Shown here: positions 8,319 to 15,039 of the stretch, one piece after another
Numbering within the stretch: the stretch's first letter is position 1
Layout of the letters: each line of letters opens with the position of its first letter
Assembly: GCA_014377395.1 (NCBI GenBank)
Contig: JACMPS010000119.1
Coordinates: forward strand, 1 to 17,322
Origin: Chthonomonadaceae bacterium
Lineage (GTDB): Bacteria; Armatimonadota; Chthonomonadetes; Chthonomonadales; Chthonomonadaceae
Length of the DNA: 17,322 nt
Direction: 5' to 3'
Made by a program: the position numbers and the translations under genes
Notes under the pieces: model-generated
What the model saw: only the letters and a program-made list of their open reading frames with translations
What the model was told of the DNA's origin: nothing
The model's database searches: none

Positions 8319-9494
8319 ATGCAAATCGGCATCAATGCACATCTTCTGAGTATGGCGAACTCCTATCGTGCAGCCGGAGTCTCGAATTATATCTTGCATC
8401 TGTTGCGGGGTCTGAGCGCACAGGACAACTGTAATCACTACAAAGTTTTTCTCAGTGCGTGGGCGCAAGACCCTTCGCTTGCACAAAAATTAGAACTTGC
8501 CGGGAATTTTGATCTTGTTTCTTCCTGCATGGACACGACACTTCCTACAAGGCGGCTGACCTGGGAGCAAATGGGGCTTCCACGAGCGGCAAAAGGTCTG
8601 GATGTCCTTCATGGACCCGTTAATGTTGTTCCACTTTTGATGAAAATTCCCCGCGTGGTCACGGTTCATGATCTGGCTTTTCTGGTTTACTCCGACAAAC
8701 ACCTTCCCTCAAAACGACGCTACCTCACGACAATGACCCGCCTTTCCGCACGCCATTCTGCCTACGTCATCGCCGACTCCAACGCGACTCGCAACGATTG
8801 TATTCGTCTTCTGAGAGTGCCGGCGGACAAAGTAATCACGATTCCTCTTGCGGCTGACGCTGATTATCGGTTTCTTGACAACGTCTCGGAACGAAACGAG
8901 CTGGCTGATTTTCGAGTAAAGAAAGGATTGACCGAACCCTATTTTCTCTACCTCGGAACGCTCGAACCCCGAAAAAACATTCCTCTCCTCATTGAAGCCT
9001 ACGCACAATTACATTGGCAATGGGGAAATCGTCCCGGTTCTCCTCCTCGGCTGGTTCTCGCAGGCCCGAAGGGGTGGATGTTCGACCAGATTTTTACCCG
9101 TGTCAAGGAATTGAATCTGGAATCACATGTCCTCTTTCCCGGATTTCTTTCCCGCGAGGAAATCGTGTACTGGTTTAATGGAGCCCTTGGTTTTGTTTAT
9201 CTCAGTGCCTTCGAGGGATTCGGGCTTCCCCCCCTGCAAGCGATGCAATGCGGGGTTCCCGTGATCGTCAATAATTCGTCGTCTTTGCCGGAAGTTGTAG
9301 GTAATGCCGGGTTGCTGGTTAATGCCAATCAATCGCAGGAAGTCACCGATGCACTTCTCAATGTTGCCACCGACGCCGATTTGCGGATTGAACTCTCCGA
9401 GGCGGGCATCGAACGCGCCAAACTTTTCTCTTGGGAACGAACGGCTCAGCGCACCCTTGAGGTTTATCAAAAAGCGGTTTCTCATCCTACCTGA
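8319..9494 (+). CDS. GT4 family glycosyltransferase with Gln in place of second E-x7-E glutamate
   Basis: A 391-residue GT-B glycosyltransferase starting at ATG 8319 (MQIGINAHLL), with GATGGA just upstream. It resembles the mannosyltransferase-like GT4 subgroup: VHDLAFLVY in the acceptor domain, then LGTLEPRKNI and AYAQL in the donor domain. The active-site segment is EGFGLPPLQAM, so the first glutamate is E299 but the position of the second is Q307. The surrounding residues, including SSSLPEVVGNAG, are canonical, so the protein is probably functional. It sits 44 bp after the previous GT4 gene and 28 bp before kdsB. Mannose specificity is only a resemblance. Confidence 0.9.
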   Translation: MQIGINAHLLSMANSYRAAGVSNYILHLLRGLSAQDNCNHYKVFLSAWAQDPSLAQKLELAGNFDLVSSCMDTTLPTRRLTWEQMGLPRAAKGLDVLHGPVNVVPLLMKIPRVVTVHDLAFLVYSDKHLPSKRRYLTTMTRLSARHSAYVIADSNATRNDCIRLLRVPADKVITIPLAADADYRFLDNVSERNELADFRVKKGLTEPYFLYLGTLEPRKNIPLLIEAYAQLHWQWGNRPGSPPRLVLAGPKGWMFDQIFTRVKELNLESHVLFPGFLSREEIVYWFNGALGFVYLSAFEGFGLPPLQAMQCGVPVIVNNSSSLPEVVGNAGLLVNANQSQEVTDALLNVATDADLRIELSEAGIERAKLFSWERTAQRTLEVYQKAVSHPT

Positions 9495-9522
9495 GTACAA
9501 TTTTTCGGAACAAATTAGGCTT

Positions 9523-10272
9523 ATGAATCCCTCTCGTCCTCTTGTGATCTTGATTCCCGCTCGCCTTGCCGCCACACGTCTTCCCGACAAACCTCTTAAG
9601 GAAATTGGCGGAAAGACCATGATTCAGCACGTTTGGGAACGGGCGAGCAAAGTTCGGGGGGCTAATTTAGTTGCGGTCGTCACGCCCGATCCGATTATTG
9701 CGGATACCGTCGAACGATTTGGCGGGTTGTCCGTATTGACTTCCTCCGCGCATCGCTCCGGCACAGACCGAATTGCAGAAGCCGCAAACCTACTTCATAT
9801 CGCTCCCCACGCCATACTGGTCAATGTGCAGGGTGACGAACCTCTCATTGATCCTGCGAATGTAGAGGCGGCAGTCGCCCCTCTTATCGAGGATGAATCG
9901 CTCACGATGTCGAGTTTGATGTGCCTCTGCCCCCCCGAAGAAAGAGCAAATCCTGCCTGCGTCAAAGTCGTTTGCGCTCTGAATGGCAACGCTCTTTATT
10001 TTTCGCGTTCGTCCCTTCCTTGTGATCGGACGGTGGGCAGGGCAGAAAATGTTCCTGCGTATCAGCACATCGGTCTTTATGCGTACCGTCGTGATTTTCT
10101 CGCAACTTTCGCGTCTCTTTCCCCTTCCCCCCTGGAGCAAACCGAGTCGCTGGAGCAACTTCGCGTTCTCGAAAACGGCTATCGGATCCGCATGGTTCTC
10201 GTGGAAAACGCACCTATCGGGGTGGATACGCCCGAAGACCTGGAACGAGTGCGCCGACTACTTGCAGAATAG
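9523..10272 (+). CDS. kdsB: 3-deoxy-manno-octulosonate cytidylyltransferase (CMP-Kdo synthetase)
   Basis: KdsB activates Kdo with CTP to give CMP-Kdo and pyrophosphate in the cytoplasm, the donor for Kdo transferases in LPS core or capsule synthesis. The 249-residue protein has the normal family length and key blocks: IPARLAATRLPDKPL (11-25), HRSGTDR (77-83), VQGDEPLI (102-109), YFSRSSLP (159-166), HIGLYAYR (182-189), and EQLRVLE (211-217) followed by IGVDTPEDL. ATG 9523 is chosen over upstream in-frame starts because the upstream part lies inside the previous gene and the first strand starts right after it. Placement at the end of the glycosyltransferase run suggests Kdo enters this glycan. 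No kdsA, kdsC, kdsD or Kdo transferase is visible in the window. Confidence 0.95.
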   Translation: MNPSRPLVILIPARLAATRLPDKPLKEIGGKTMIQHVWERASKVRGANLVAVVTPDPIIADTVERFGGLSVLTSSAHRSGTDRIAEAANLLHIAPHAILVNVQGDEPLIDPANVEAAVAPLIEDESLTMSSLMCLCPPEERANPACVKVVCALNGNALYFSRSSLPCDRTVGRAENVPAYQHIGLYAYRRDFLATFASLSPSPLEQTESLEQLRVLENGYRIRMVLVENAPIGVDTPEDLERVRRLLAE

Positions 10273-10410
10273 AAGATGTTTTTTTGCTCTTTTCGCTCAT
10301 TCATAACCAACCAAAGCGTGATAAGGGAGGAAATACGTCCCCCTACGGCGCAATGAGTCTCGACTGATTTTACTCTGCACTGCGGAGAACCCCGAAGGAG
10401 AAGCCCCTCA

Positions 10411-11400
10411 ATGGAAAAGGTACGAGTTGGAATTATCGGCACAGGCGGTATGTCGCAGGGACATATGCGTAAAGTCTTGCAGAATCCCGACGCGGAGATT
10501 ACGGCACTTTGCGACAATCGCCCGGAGGCTCTCGCGAACACGGTTGAGAAACATGAGGCTCTGAAGGACGTTCCTCAGTTTGCCGATTATCGTGAATTGA
10601 TTGGATCAGGATTGGTGGATGCGGTCTACATCGTGACACCACACACGATTCATTACGAGGAAATTCTCGCGGCACTCGATGCCGGACTGCATATCTATGG
10701 CGAAAAGCCGCTGGTTTGCAACGTAACCGATGCAAAACACGTTCTCAAACGGATTGATGAGGTCGGTAAGATTTTTGTGTTGGGGTATCAACGTCATTAT
10801 CAGGCGGAATTCCTTTATATCAAAAAGGCGATCTCAAGCGGCGAGTATGGAGCGGTTCAGTTTGTGCAGGGCTTGCAGGGGCAGGAATGGCTTCGTGCCT
10901 GTGCGAATTCCTGGCGACACGAACTCAAATGGAGCGGAGGCGGTCAACTCAATGATTCGGGATCGCATATGCTGGCGGTTCTTCTTTTCGTAACGGGTCT
11001 TTCCGTCAAGAGCGTTTATGCGCAAATGGAAAATTTCAACGTCGAGGTAGACATTAACTCTTCCCTGACTTTGCAATTTGACGGCGGTGCTATCGGAAGT
11101 ATTTCGATTGTGGGGAATGCACCAAGTTGGTACGAAGACATCACGATCTGGTGTGAAAAGGGTGCCTTTTACATGAGAAATGGGAAACTCGAAGTGAGCG
11201 ATGCCGTCGGCAAACGCCACTTTCCCATACCTGAAGATTTGCCAAAGGGTGGAAACCCGGACGACAATTTCATTGCGGCAATTCTCGGTAAGGAAGAGGT
11301 CGGTGGGCCTCCAATCTGGGGCTTGAAAGTGATCGAGTTAACGGAAGCCGCCTGGGAATCCGCAAAGACAGGTCAACTGGCACTTGTTGACAAATCCTGA
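10411..11400 (+). CDS. Gfo/Idh/MocA family NAD(P)-dependent oxidoreductase
   Basis: A 329-residue sugar or cyclitol dehydrogenase-type enzyme. The N-terminal Rossmann domain begins VRVGIIGTGGMSQGH, followed by the family's EKP (residues 98-100; K99 is the catalytic lysine position). The C-terminal domain has the substrate-side motif GGGQLNDSGSH (176-186), including the conserved histidine H186; the usual aspartate a few residues later is not obvious (HMLAVL). AAGGAG at 10395-10400 lies ten bases before the ATG. A 138-bp gap to kdsB leaves room for its own promoter, but it may be co-transcribed with the cluster. It probably makes or modifies a sugar for the glycan; the substrate cannot be read from sequence. 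A terminator follows directly. Confidence 0.9.
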   Translation: MEKVRVGIIGTGGMSQGHMRKVLQNPDAEITALCDNRPEALANTVEKHEALKDVPQFADYRELIGSGLVDAVYIVTPHTIHYEEILAALDAGLHIYGEKPLVCNVTDAKHVLKRIDEVGKIFVLGYQRHYQAEFLYIKKAISSGEYGAVQFVQGLQGQEWLRACANSWRHELKWSGGGQLNDSGSHMLAVLLFVTGLSVKSVYAQMENFNVEVDINSSLTLQFDGGAIGSISIVGNAPSWYEDITIWCEKGAFYMRNGKLEVSDAVGKRHFPIPEDLPKGGNPDDNFIAAILGKEEVGGPPIWGLKVIELTEAAWESAKTGQLALVDKS

Positions 11401-11429
11401 GATATAGGGTTGGATAGAGGCTAATAAAG

Positions 11430-11471
11430 ATTGCCCTTGACTTTGCATAAAGTCAGGGGCGATTTTTATTT
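11430..11471 (+). terminator. Intrinsic terminator of the polysaccharide cluster
   Basis: The arms ATTGCCCTTGACTTT (11430-11444) and AAAGTCAGGGGCGAT (11449-11463) pair over 15 bp with two G-U pairs around a GCAT loop, followed by TTTTTATTT. It lies 30 bp after the oxidoreductase stop. Confidence 0.9.
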
Positions 11472-11486
11472 CAAAAGGTCAAAATC

Positions 11487-11525
11487 AAAAAGCCGCTCTC
11501 TCTTTGGAGGAGAGAACGGCTTTTT
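11487..11525 (-). terminator. Bidirectional hairpin terminator, mainly for the first PEP-CTERM gene
   Basis: The arms 11487-11502 and 11510-11525 pair AAAAAGCCG with CGGCTTTTT and TCTCTC with GAGAGA, with one C/A mismatch and a seven-base loop. The A and T runs make it usable on both strands. It sits 20 bp past the stop of the - strand gene and backs up the + strand terminator just before it, so the two converging units are insulated. Confidence 0.85.
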
Positions 11526-11544
11526 GCAAAGACTACGAAACCAA

Positions 11545-12204
11545 TTACTTGCGGCGGCGGCGGAGTAAGCCAAAGCCAACCAGTGCGCCAGAGACGCCCA
11601 TTGCGATAGAACCCGGTTCTGGAACGTCCGTCACCGTGATGACACCCGTAAGAGAATAGGTTGCCGCCAGTTGCGGATTTGCGCCACCCGGTGCAGGAAA
11701 GAGATTGAACAGAGAATCATAGCCGATGTCCGTCAATCCGCCCGCAGGAACAACAAAACTGAGAGTGTTTGTGAAGTAAGTCGCTGACACGGCGAAACCG
11801 GCATTGTTCACGAAACTCGTTGGAGTTGCTATACCGCCGTTACCAACGGAAAAATCGGAGAATTTTACCGGGAAGACAGGACTAGGATTATTTGCGCCGT
11901 CAGTGATCACAAAAAGCGTATTGGCAGGCACAGGATAAATACTTGTGAAAGCCGGGTTGGGTGTAACCGTAGCAGGCACCCCGGTGAAGAAGTTATTGCT
12001 CAGTGTGAAGCCAAGATTAACGGTTACGATGCTACCTGCCGGGTAGAAAGTCGCGCCACCGGGAGTGAAGGTTACGCCACCAATCCCAAGGGTGCTAGTA
12101 CCGTTTGTACTAACAGGCAATGTATAAGTAAATGCCTGAGACACCTGACTACAAAGCAGGGTTCCGGCAACGGCAGAGAGCGCAATCATCTGCTTCAGGT
12201 TCAT
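11545..12204 (-). CDS. PEP-CTERM sorting domain protein
   Basis: A 219-residue exported protein. It starts with a signal peptide (MNLKQMIALSAVAGTLL, cleavage probably after SQA near residue 24). The mature part is rich in Gly, Thr, Asn, Phe and Pro with alternating hydrophobic stretches, suggesting beta structure. The C-terminus (194-219) is a complete PEP-CTERM signal: VPEPGS, a hydrophobic helix, then RRRRK. In known systems this tail is recognised by an exosortase (EpsH/XrtA type) in the inner membrane and removed during export in exopolysaccharide-producing bacteria. GAAGGA (12213-12218 on the + strand) gives a good ribosome site. No exosortase gene is in the window. The role of the mature domain is unknown; a matrix or surface protein is inference. 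Confidence 0.9.
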   Translation of the reverse strand: MNLKQMIALSAVAGTLLCSQVSQAFTYTLPVSTNGTSTLGIGGVTFTPGGATFYPAGSIVTVNLGFTLSNNFFTGVPATVTPNPAFTSIYPVPANTLFVITDGANNPSPVFPVKFSDFSVGNGGIATPTSFVNNAGFAVSATYFTNTLSFVVPAGGLTDIGYDSLFNLFPAPGGANPQLAATYSLTGVITVTDVPEPGSIAMGVSGALVGFGLLRRRRK

Positions 12205-12273
12205 TTTTTCTTTCCTTCAACTCAAAAAAGTTGGATTTCTAGTGTCTCGATTCGCAGGAACGAAATGAAACGC

Positions 12274-12302
12274 ATTATTTATATTGCCTCTGGAGAGTGC
12301 AA
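12274..12302 (-). promoter_or_regulatory. Candidate sigma70-type promoter for the first PEP-CTERM gene
   Basis: Read on the - strand, TTGCAC (12302-12297) and AATAAT (12279-12274) are separated by 17 bases in an AT-rich segment. Transcription would begin about 60 bases before the start codon. The -35 match to consensus is only partial, so this is tentative. Confidence 0.3.
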
Positions 12303-12339
12303 TCGGATGCAAAAAGTTAATGGTAACTAAGTAAAATCC

Positions 12340-12367
12340 AGAAAGGGAAATTTGCACCTCCCTTTCT
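12340..12367. terminator. Perfect hairpin between the two PEP-CTERM genes
   Basis: AGAAAGGGA (12340-12348) pairs perfectly with TCCCTTTCT (12359-12367) around a ten-base loop. The T run (12367-12371) lies on the + strand side. By position it is best explained as the end of the upstream - strand PEP-CTERM transcript, but on that strand only a weak GGATTTT follows. The orientation is therefore uncertain. A smaller inverted repeat, GAGGA/TCCTC, sits at 12390-12406. Confidence 0.45.
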
Positions 12368-12473
12368 TTTTCGCATTGTACCCTACTACGAGGAAAAATG
12401 ATCCTCTGCTTCACAATCTACTCTAAAAGCAACTCAAAAGATAACAGTAGTAAGTTCTTTTCCAAAAACACGG

Positions 12474-13211
12474 TTACTTGCGGAAACGTCGGCGCAGTAA
12501 GCCTGCACCAATTGTCATTCCACCCGTCAACGCAAAGGCAACTGTGCTTGGCTCAGGAACAGTGGACAGTCGAATATTTCCCGTCAGTCCCGTGATGCCT
12601 GCCGTGTGATTGTAGCGGAGATCAAAACCAAACCCGGTGAAAGCGGTAGGAATCACGACGGAGTTAGAATAATTGTAAACCTTAGAAACCCTTCCTGCGG
12701 GGTTTGTGATTGTTGTGATCGCCCCGACCTGGAAGTTGCCTGGATTTGCAAAGGCTCCTGGCAGTGCGGTTCCCGTGCCGTCCACTACCGAAAAGATCAA
12801 GTTGCCGGGAAGAGCGGAGGTCAAGGTTGCAGCACCCGTCGTATCCCCTGTAACGGTGATTGCGATTGAGTAAGTAACGTTGGTCAACGGCGTAAATGCG
12901 GGGCTAGAGCCACCTGTGGTGAACTGCGTTGTGCCGATTCCGCTTCCCATGGTTGTGTCGTTGGCAAGAAGAGGAACGTCGCCAAACGAGAAGTTGACGC
13001 CGGAGACGGGAAGCGCGGCAAAGTAGACGCTATTGCCCTGAATTTTGTTGTCTGAGTAGTTAACACTACCAACCCCAGGGGAACCACTGGTGACGGTTCC
13101 CGCATTGGCTACTGGATTGTAATAGGTGGCACTGAGCGTGATTGCCTGAGAGAGAATTGTGCTTCCCATCAGGAGTCCGCAGGTGATACCGGAGATAAGT
13201 AATTTGTTCAT
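12474..13211 (-). CDS. PEP-CTERM sorting domain protein
   Basis: A 245-residue exported protein with signal peptide MNKLLISGITCGLLMG (cleavage likely after SQA) and a full PEP-CTERM tail at 218-245: VPEPST, hydrophobic helix, then RRRFRK. The mature part is Gly/Thr/Asn/Val rich and looks beta-sheet. It is not obviously alike to the other PEP-CTERM protein outside the tail. The chosen start has AAGGGA at 13216-13221 close upstream. An alternative ATG at 13259, preceded by GAGGTG, would add 16 residues ahead of the signal peptide and is less likely. As with its neighbour, processing by an exosortase encoded elsewhere is expected. The function of the mature domain is unknown. Confidence 0.88.
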   Translation of the reverse strand: MNKLLISGITCGLLMGSTILSQAITLSATYYNPVANAGTVTSGSPGVGSVNYSDNKIQGNSVYFAALPVSGVNFSFGDVPLLANDTTMGSGIGTTQFTTGGSSPAFTPLTNVTYSIAITVTGDTTGAATLTSALPGNLIFSVVDGTGTALPGAFANPGNFQVGAITTITNPAGRVSKVYNYSNSVVIPTAFTGFGFDLRYNHTAGITGLTGNIRLSTVPEPSTVAFALTGGMTIGAGLLRRRFRK

Positions 13212-13311
13212 ATCGTCCCTTCTTGTCATCGATCTAAAATGTACTTCTTTCACTCTCATCTGCAATTCACCTCAGAGGTCAATCGCCATAACTTTATTGA
13301 GTGAACGAATG

Positions 13312-13337
13312 AGCCGGTGTTAAAACTGTCACCGGCT
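13312..13337. repeat. GC-rich perfect hairpin upstream of a PEP-CTERM gene
   Basis: AGCCGGTG (13312-13319) pairs with CACCGGCT (13330-13337) around a ten-base loop. On the + strand TTCCTTTTC follows, resembling a terminator, though no + strand gene precedes it. On the - strand it lies about 100 bases before the PEP-CTERM start and could be in its leader. Confidence 0.55.
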
Positions 13338-13446
13338 TTCCTTTTCTTAGTACTACATGATTTGTGCCAAAACGCACGCTTGAGCAAAAAAACGATTTTT
13401 TTTCGATTCTTTTTCGTTTTTTTTTTATAGAGGCGCAAAGAAAAGA

Positions 13447-13483
13447 GCCATGCAGTGAAATCAGGGTGTTTCTACTGCATGGC
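13447..13483 (-). terminator. Intrinsic terminator of the 143-residue secreted protein gene
   Basis: GCCATGCAGT (13447-13456) pairs perfectly with ACTGCATGGC (13474-13483) over ten bases with a 17-base loop. On the - strand TCTTTTCTTTG follows. It lies about 50 bases past the stop codon of the gene it serves. Confidence 0.75.
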
Positions 13484-13535
13484 CTATTACCGATTGAGGC
13501 TTAATCAAGAGGTGAACCGAATGATCGTTTAGAGG

Positions 13536-13967
13536 TTACTTGTCGAGGTTGACCGTCAGCGTCTTTGTAGAGACTACGCCGAGGAAATTGTAGAATTTCA
13601 CGGTGTAGGTCTGGACGCCTTGAAGACACAGAGGTGTATTCAAGTATTGACCGAAGGAGGTTGAGGAAGTACCTAATTGCGTCATGAAACTGCTGTTTGT
13701 GCCGTAGGGACCTTCCATCGTGAAGAGGACAACTGAGGGATCAAAGGTAGCATTGGCACGAATACGCAACAAACCTGCGTTGCTTTTCGAGGCGACAACC
13801 GATGAGGCATCGCCATTGCTTGTCACATTGTAGGTGATCCCGTTAGACATACTTCGGACCGCAAAGGTAATCGCATTGTTAGCGGTAGGATCGGAAGATT
13901 GCGCGTTGGCGGCGGTGACGCCGGCAAAGAGAAGAGAAGCGGTCGCGAAGAGAGTAACTTTGTTCAT
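13536..13967 (-). CDS. Small secreted protein, paralogue A (unrecognised family)
   Basis: I do not recognise this family. It is a 143-residue protein with a clear signal peptide (MNKVTLFATASLLFAGVTAA, cleavage after ANA near residue 22). The mature part of about 120 residues looks like a small beta domain. Motifs shared with the next gene are AGLL, FDPS (75-78), GPYGTNS (86-92), STSFGQYLNTPLCL ending near 115, and GVQTY. It has one cysteine, C114. The frame stays open for 152 codons upstream to 14423, but that part has no signal-like or protein-like character, and the homologous leader of the paralogue differs by one base in length, so ATG 13967 is preferred. AAAGGA lies about 11 bases upstream. 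It has its own terminator. Confidence 0.8.
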   Translation of the reverse strand: MNKVTLFATASLLFAGVTAANAQSSDPTANNAITFAVRSMSNGITYNVTSNGDASSVVASKSNAGLLRIRANATFDPSVVLFTMEGPYGTNSSFMTQLGTSSTSFGQYLNTPLCLQGVQTYTVKFYNFLGVVSTKTLTVNLDK

Positions 13968-14049
13968 GATCGTAGCAATTCCTTTCGAAAAAGCCGCCTG
14001 TAGGGTTTTATTAGAGACAAGGTCTCTTCCCATAACAGGGCGGAATTGG
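13968..14049 (-). promoter_or_regulatory. Conserved 5' leader of secreted paralogue A, with hairpin
   Basis: About 82 bases before the start codon match the leader of paralogue B: CAATTCCG, CTG, ATGGG, CGGCTTTT, TCGAAAGGAAT and TACGATC in the same order. A hairpin AGAGAC/GTCTCT (14013-14018 with 14022-14027) occupies the same place as an AGAC/GTCT hairpin in the other leader. The conserved block includes the ribosome site. It could be a structured UTR or simply retained duplication. Confidence 0.5.
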
Positions 14050-14412
14050 TCGTTTCGGTCGGGTTCAATTTGCCCTGACCGGGTTCGGCGTTGAAGAGCA
14101 GACGAGCATATCGTGACAGTACAAGCCTTATCACACCGCTTATCAAAAAGGTAATGCAGTGCGCCTGATTTTAAAGAGGACGCGGAGAGGCGTTCCCAGT
14201 AAAAATTAGTCAGAGTAGAAAGGTTTGGTGAATACTGCCGCGACACGATCAGTCTTCTCTTCAGAAGAAGTGCGTCGGCAAACCTGTAATGGGTTGCGAA
14301 ATAGGATATTTGGGTAATGCTACGAAAAACCACCGGACAGTATGAGGAAGGGGAAGGTGGTCTCGCCTTAAACAAGTCTCTCTCGAGATCCATGTAAAAG
14401 GATAGGAAATCC

Positions 14413-14430
14413 TGTAACTTCATAGTTACA
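14413..14430. promoter_or_regulatory. Operator-like perfect dyad beside AT-rich segment
   Basis: TGTAACT (14413-14419) and AGTTACA (14424-14430) form a perfect seven-base inverted repeat with a TCAT spacer. It adjoins the AT-rich segment upstream of paralogue A, the layout of a repressor or activator site near a promoter. The binding protein is unknown, and a chance palindrome is possible. Confidence 0.35.
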
Positions 14431-14546
14431 TAATTAAGTATGGCACATCATCGAAAATTTTGTAGGGTTCTTTAGAAAAAATTTGGAACTTTTCTTAAAA
14501 ATATACGTATGAATTTGGATTTTCTAATCAAACGAAGACGGGAAAC

Positions 14547-14584
14547 ACCCCTCTTCTCTCCTTTTAGAGTGAGAAAAGAGGGGT
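14547..14584 (-). terminator. Hairpin after the 144-residue secreted protein gene
   Basis: ACCCCTCTT and TCTC (14547-14555, 14557-14560) pair with GAGA and AAGAGGGGT (14571-14574, 14576-14584), with one mismatch and a ten-base loop. It lies 20 bases past the stop. On the - strand only GTTTCCC follows, so the T run is weak and termination may be partial. Confidence 0.55.
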
Positions 14585-14604
14585 AATGAGCCACTATACC
14601 TCGT

Positions 14605-15039
14605 TTATTGAAGATCAATGTCGAGTTGTTTTGTGGAAACCAACTCTCCTGCCGCGTTAAACATTTTCACTTTATAGGTCTGAACACCGTCCAGGCACAG
14701 CGGCGTATTGAGGTATTGACCAAAGGAGGTCGAGGTGGAACCCGGTCGTACTACAAAGGTACTGTTGGTTCCATAGGGTCCTTGCATCACAAATAAGGTG
14801 ATCGAAGGGTCAAAACTCATGGTCACACGAACGGAGAGCAACCCTGCTGTGCTTTTCGGAATGGCGATATACGAGTAATCAGGGGAAGCCTCGCCGGTTG
14901 CGGAGATGGCACTTGCCGCTACCGCGTAAGAGACTCCAGTGGACAGACTGCGGATTGCATATTTTGCGGTCTGTGCCTGCGCTGCATTGACACCGATGAA
15001 AAGGACGGAAGCGGTTGCGAAAAGTGTGACTTTGTTCAT
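14605..15039 (-). CDS. Small secreted protein, paralogue B (unrecognised family)
   Basis: A 144-residue paralogue of the preceding secreted protein and likewise of no family I recognise. The signal peptide begins with the same ten residues, MNKVTLFATA, and cleavage is likely after AQA near residue 22. The mature part has AIRSLSTGVSY, FDPS (76-79), LFVMQGPYGTNSTF, STSFGQYLNTPLCL and GVQTYKVK. C115 is the only cysteine. The two proteins diverge most in the region after the signal peptide and at the C-terminus, as expected for paralogues under constraint in a core beta domain. The leader is shared with paralogue A, and the two genes lie in the same orientation separated by 637 bp. An extracellular structural or binding role is inference. 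Confidence 0.82.
   Translation of the reverse strand: MNKVTLFATASVLFIGVNAAQAQTAKYAIRSLSTGVSYAVAASAISATGEASPDYSYIAIPKSTAGLLSVRVTMSFDPSITLFVMQGPYGTNSTFVVRPGSTSTSFGQYLNTPLCLDGVQTYKVKMFNAAGELVSTKQLDIDLQ

Larger units (their letters stand above)
13212..13535. other. Intergenic stretch with two hairpins and long T runs
   Basis: This 324-bp gap contains no convincing gene. It holds the hairpin at 13312-13337, the terminator at 13447-13483, a short palindrome ACCTCaGAGGT (13269-13279), and T8 and T10 runs between about 13396 and 13426. The promoter of the downstream PEP-CTERM gene must lie here, but I could not place it. Confidence 0.6.
13968..14604. other. 637-bp gene-poor stretch between the two secreted paralogues
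   Basis: No convincing gene is present. From the - strand view it holds the conserved leader of paralogue A (13968-14049), an unexplained stretch to about 14410, an 18-bp dyad at 14413-14430, a very AT-rich segment at about 14430-14530 that may carry a promoter, and the hairpin ending the paralogue B unit (14547-14584). No clear -35/-10 pair could be assigned. Confidence 0.55.

Noticed and set aside
13355..13375. Sigma54-like TTGGCAC on the - strand upstream of a PEP-CTERM gene
   Set aside because: The GC element needed about ten bases downstream is absent.
13256..13438. Lys-rich 60-codon open frame on the - strand
   Set aside because: It comes from A/T homopolymer runs and spans a hairpin; it has no ribosome site or protein-like pattern.
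13834..14094. Open frame on the + strand across the secreted paralogue A gene
   Set aside because: It is antisense to a gene with a signal peptide and a conserved paralogue, and its product has no recognisable character.
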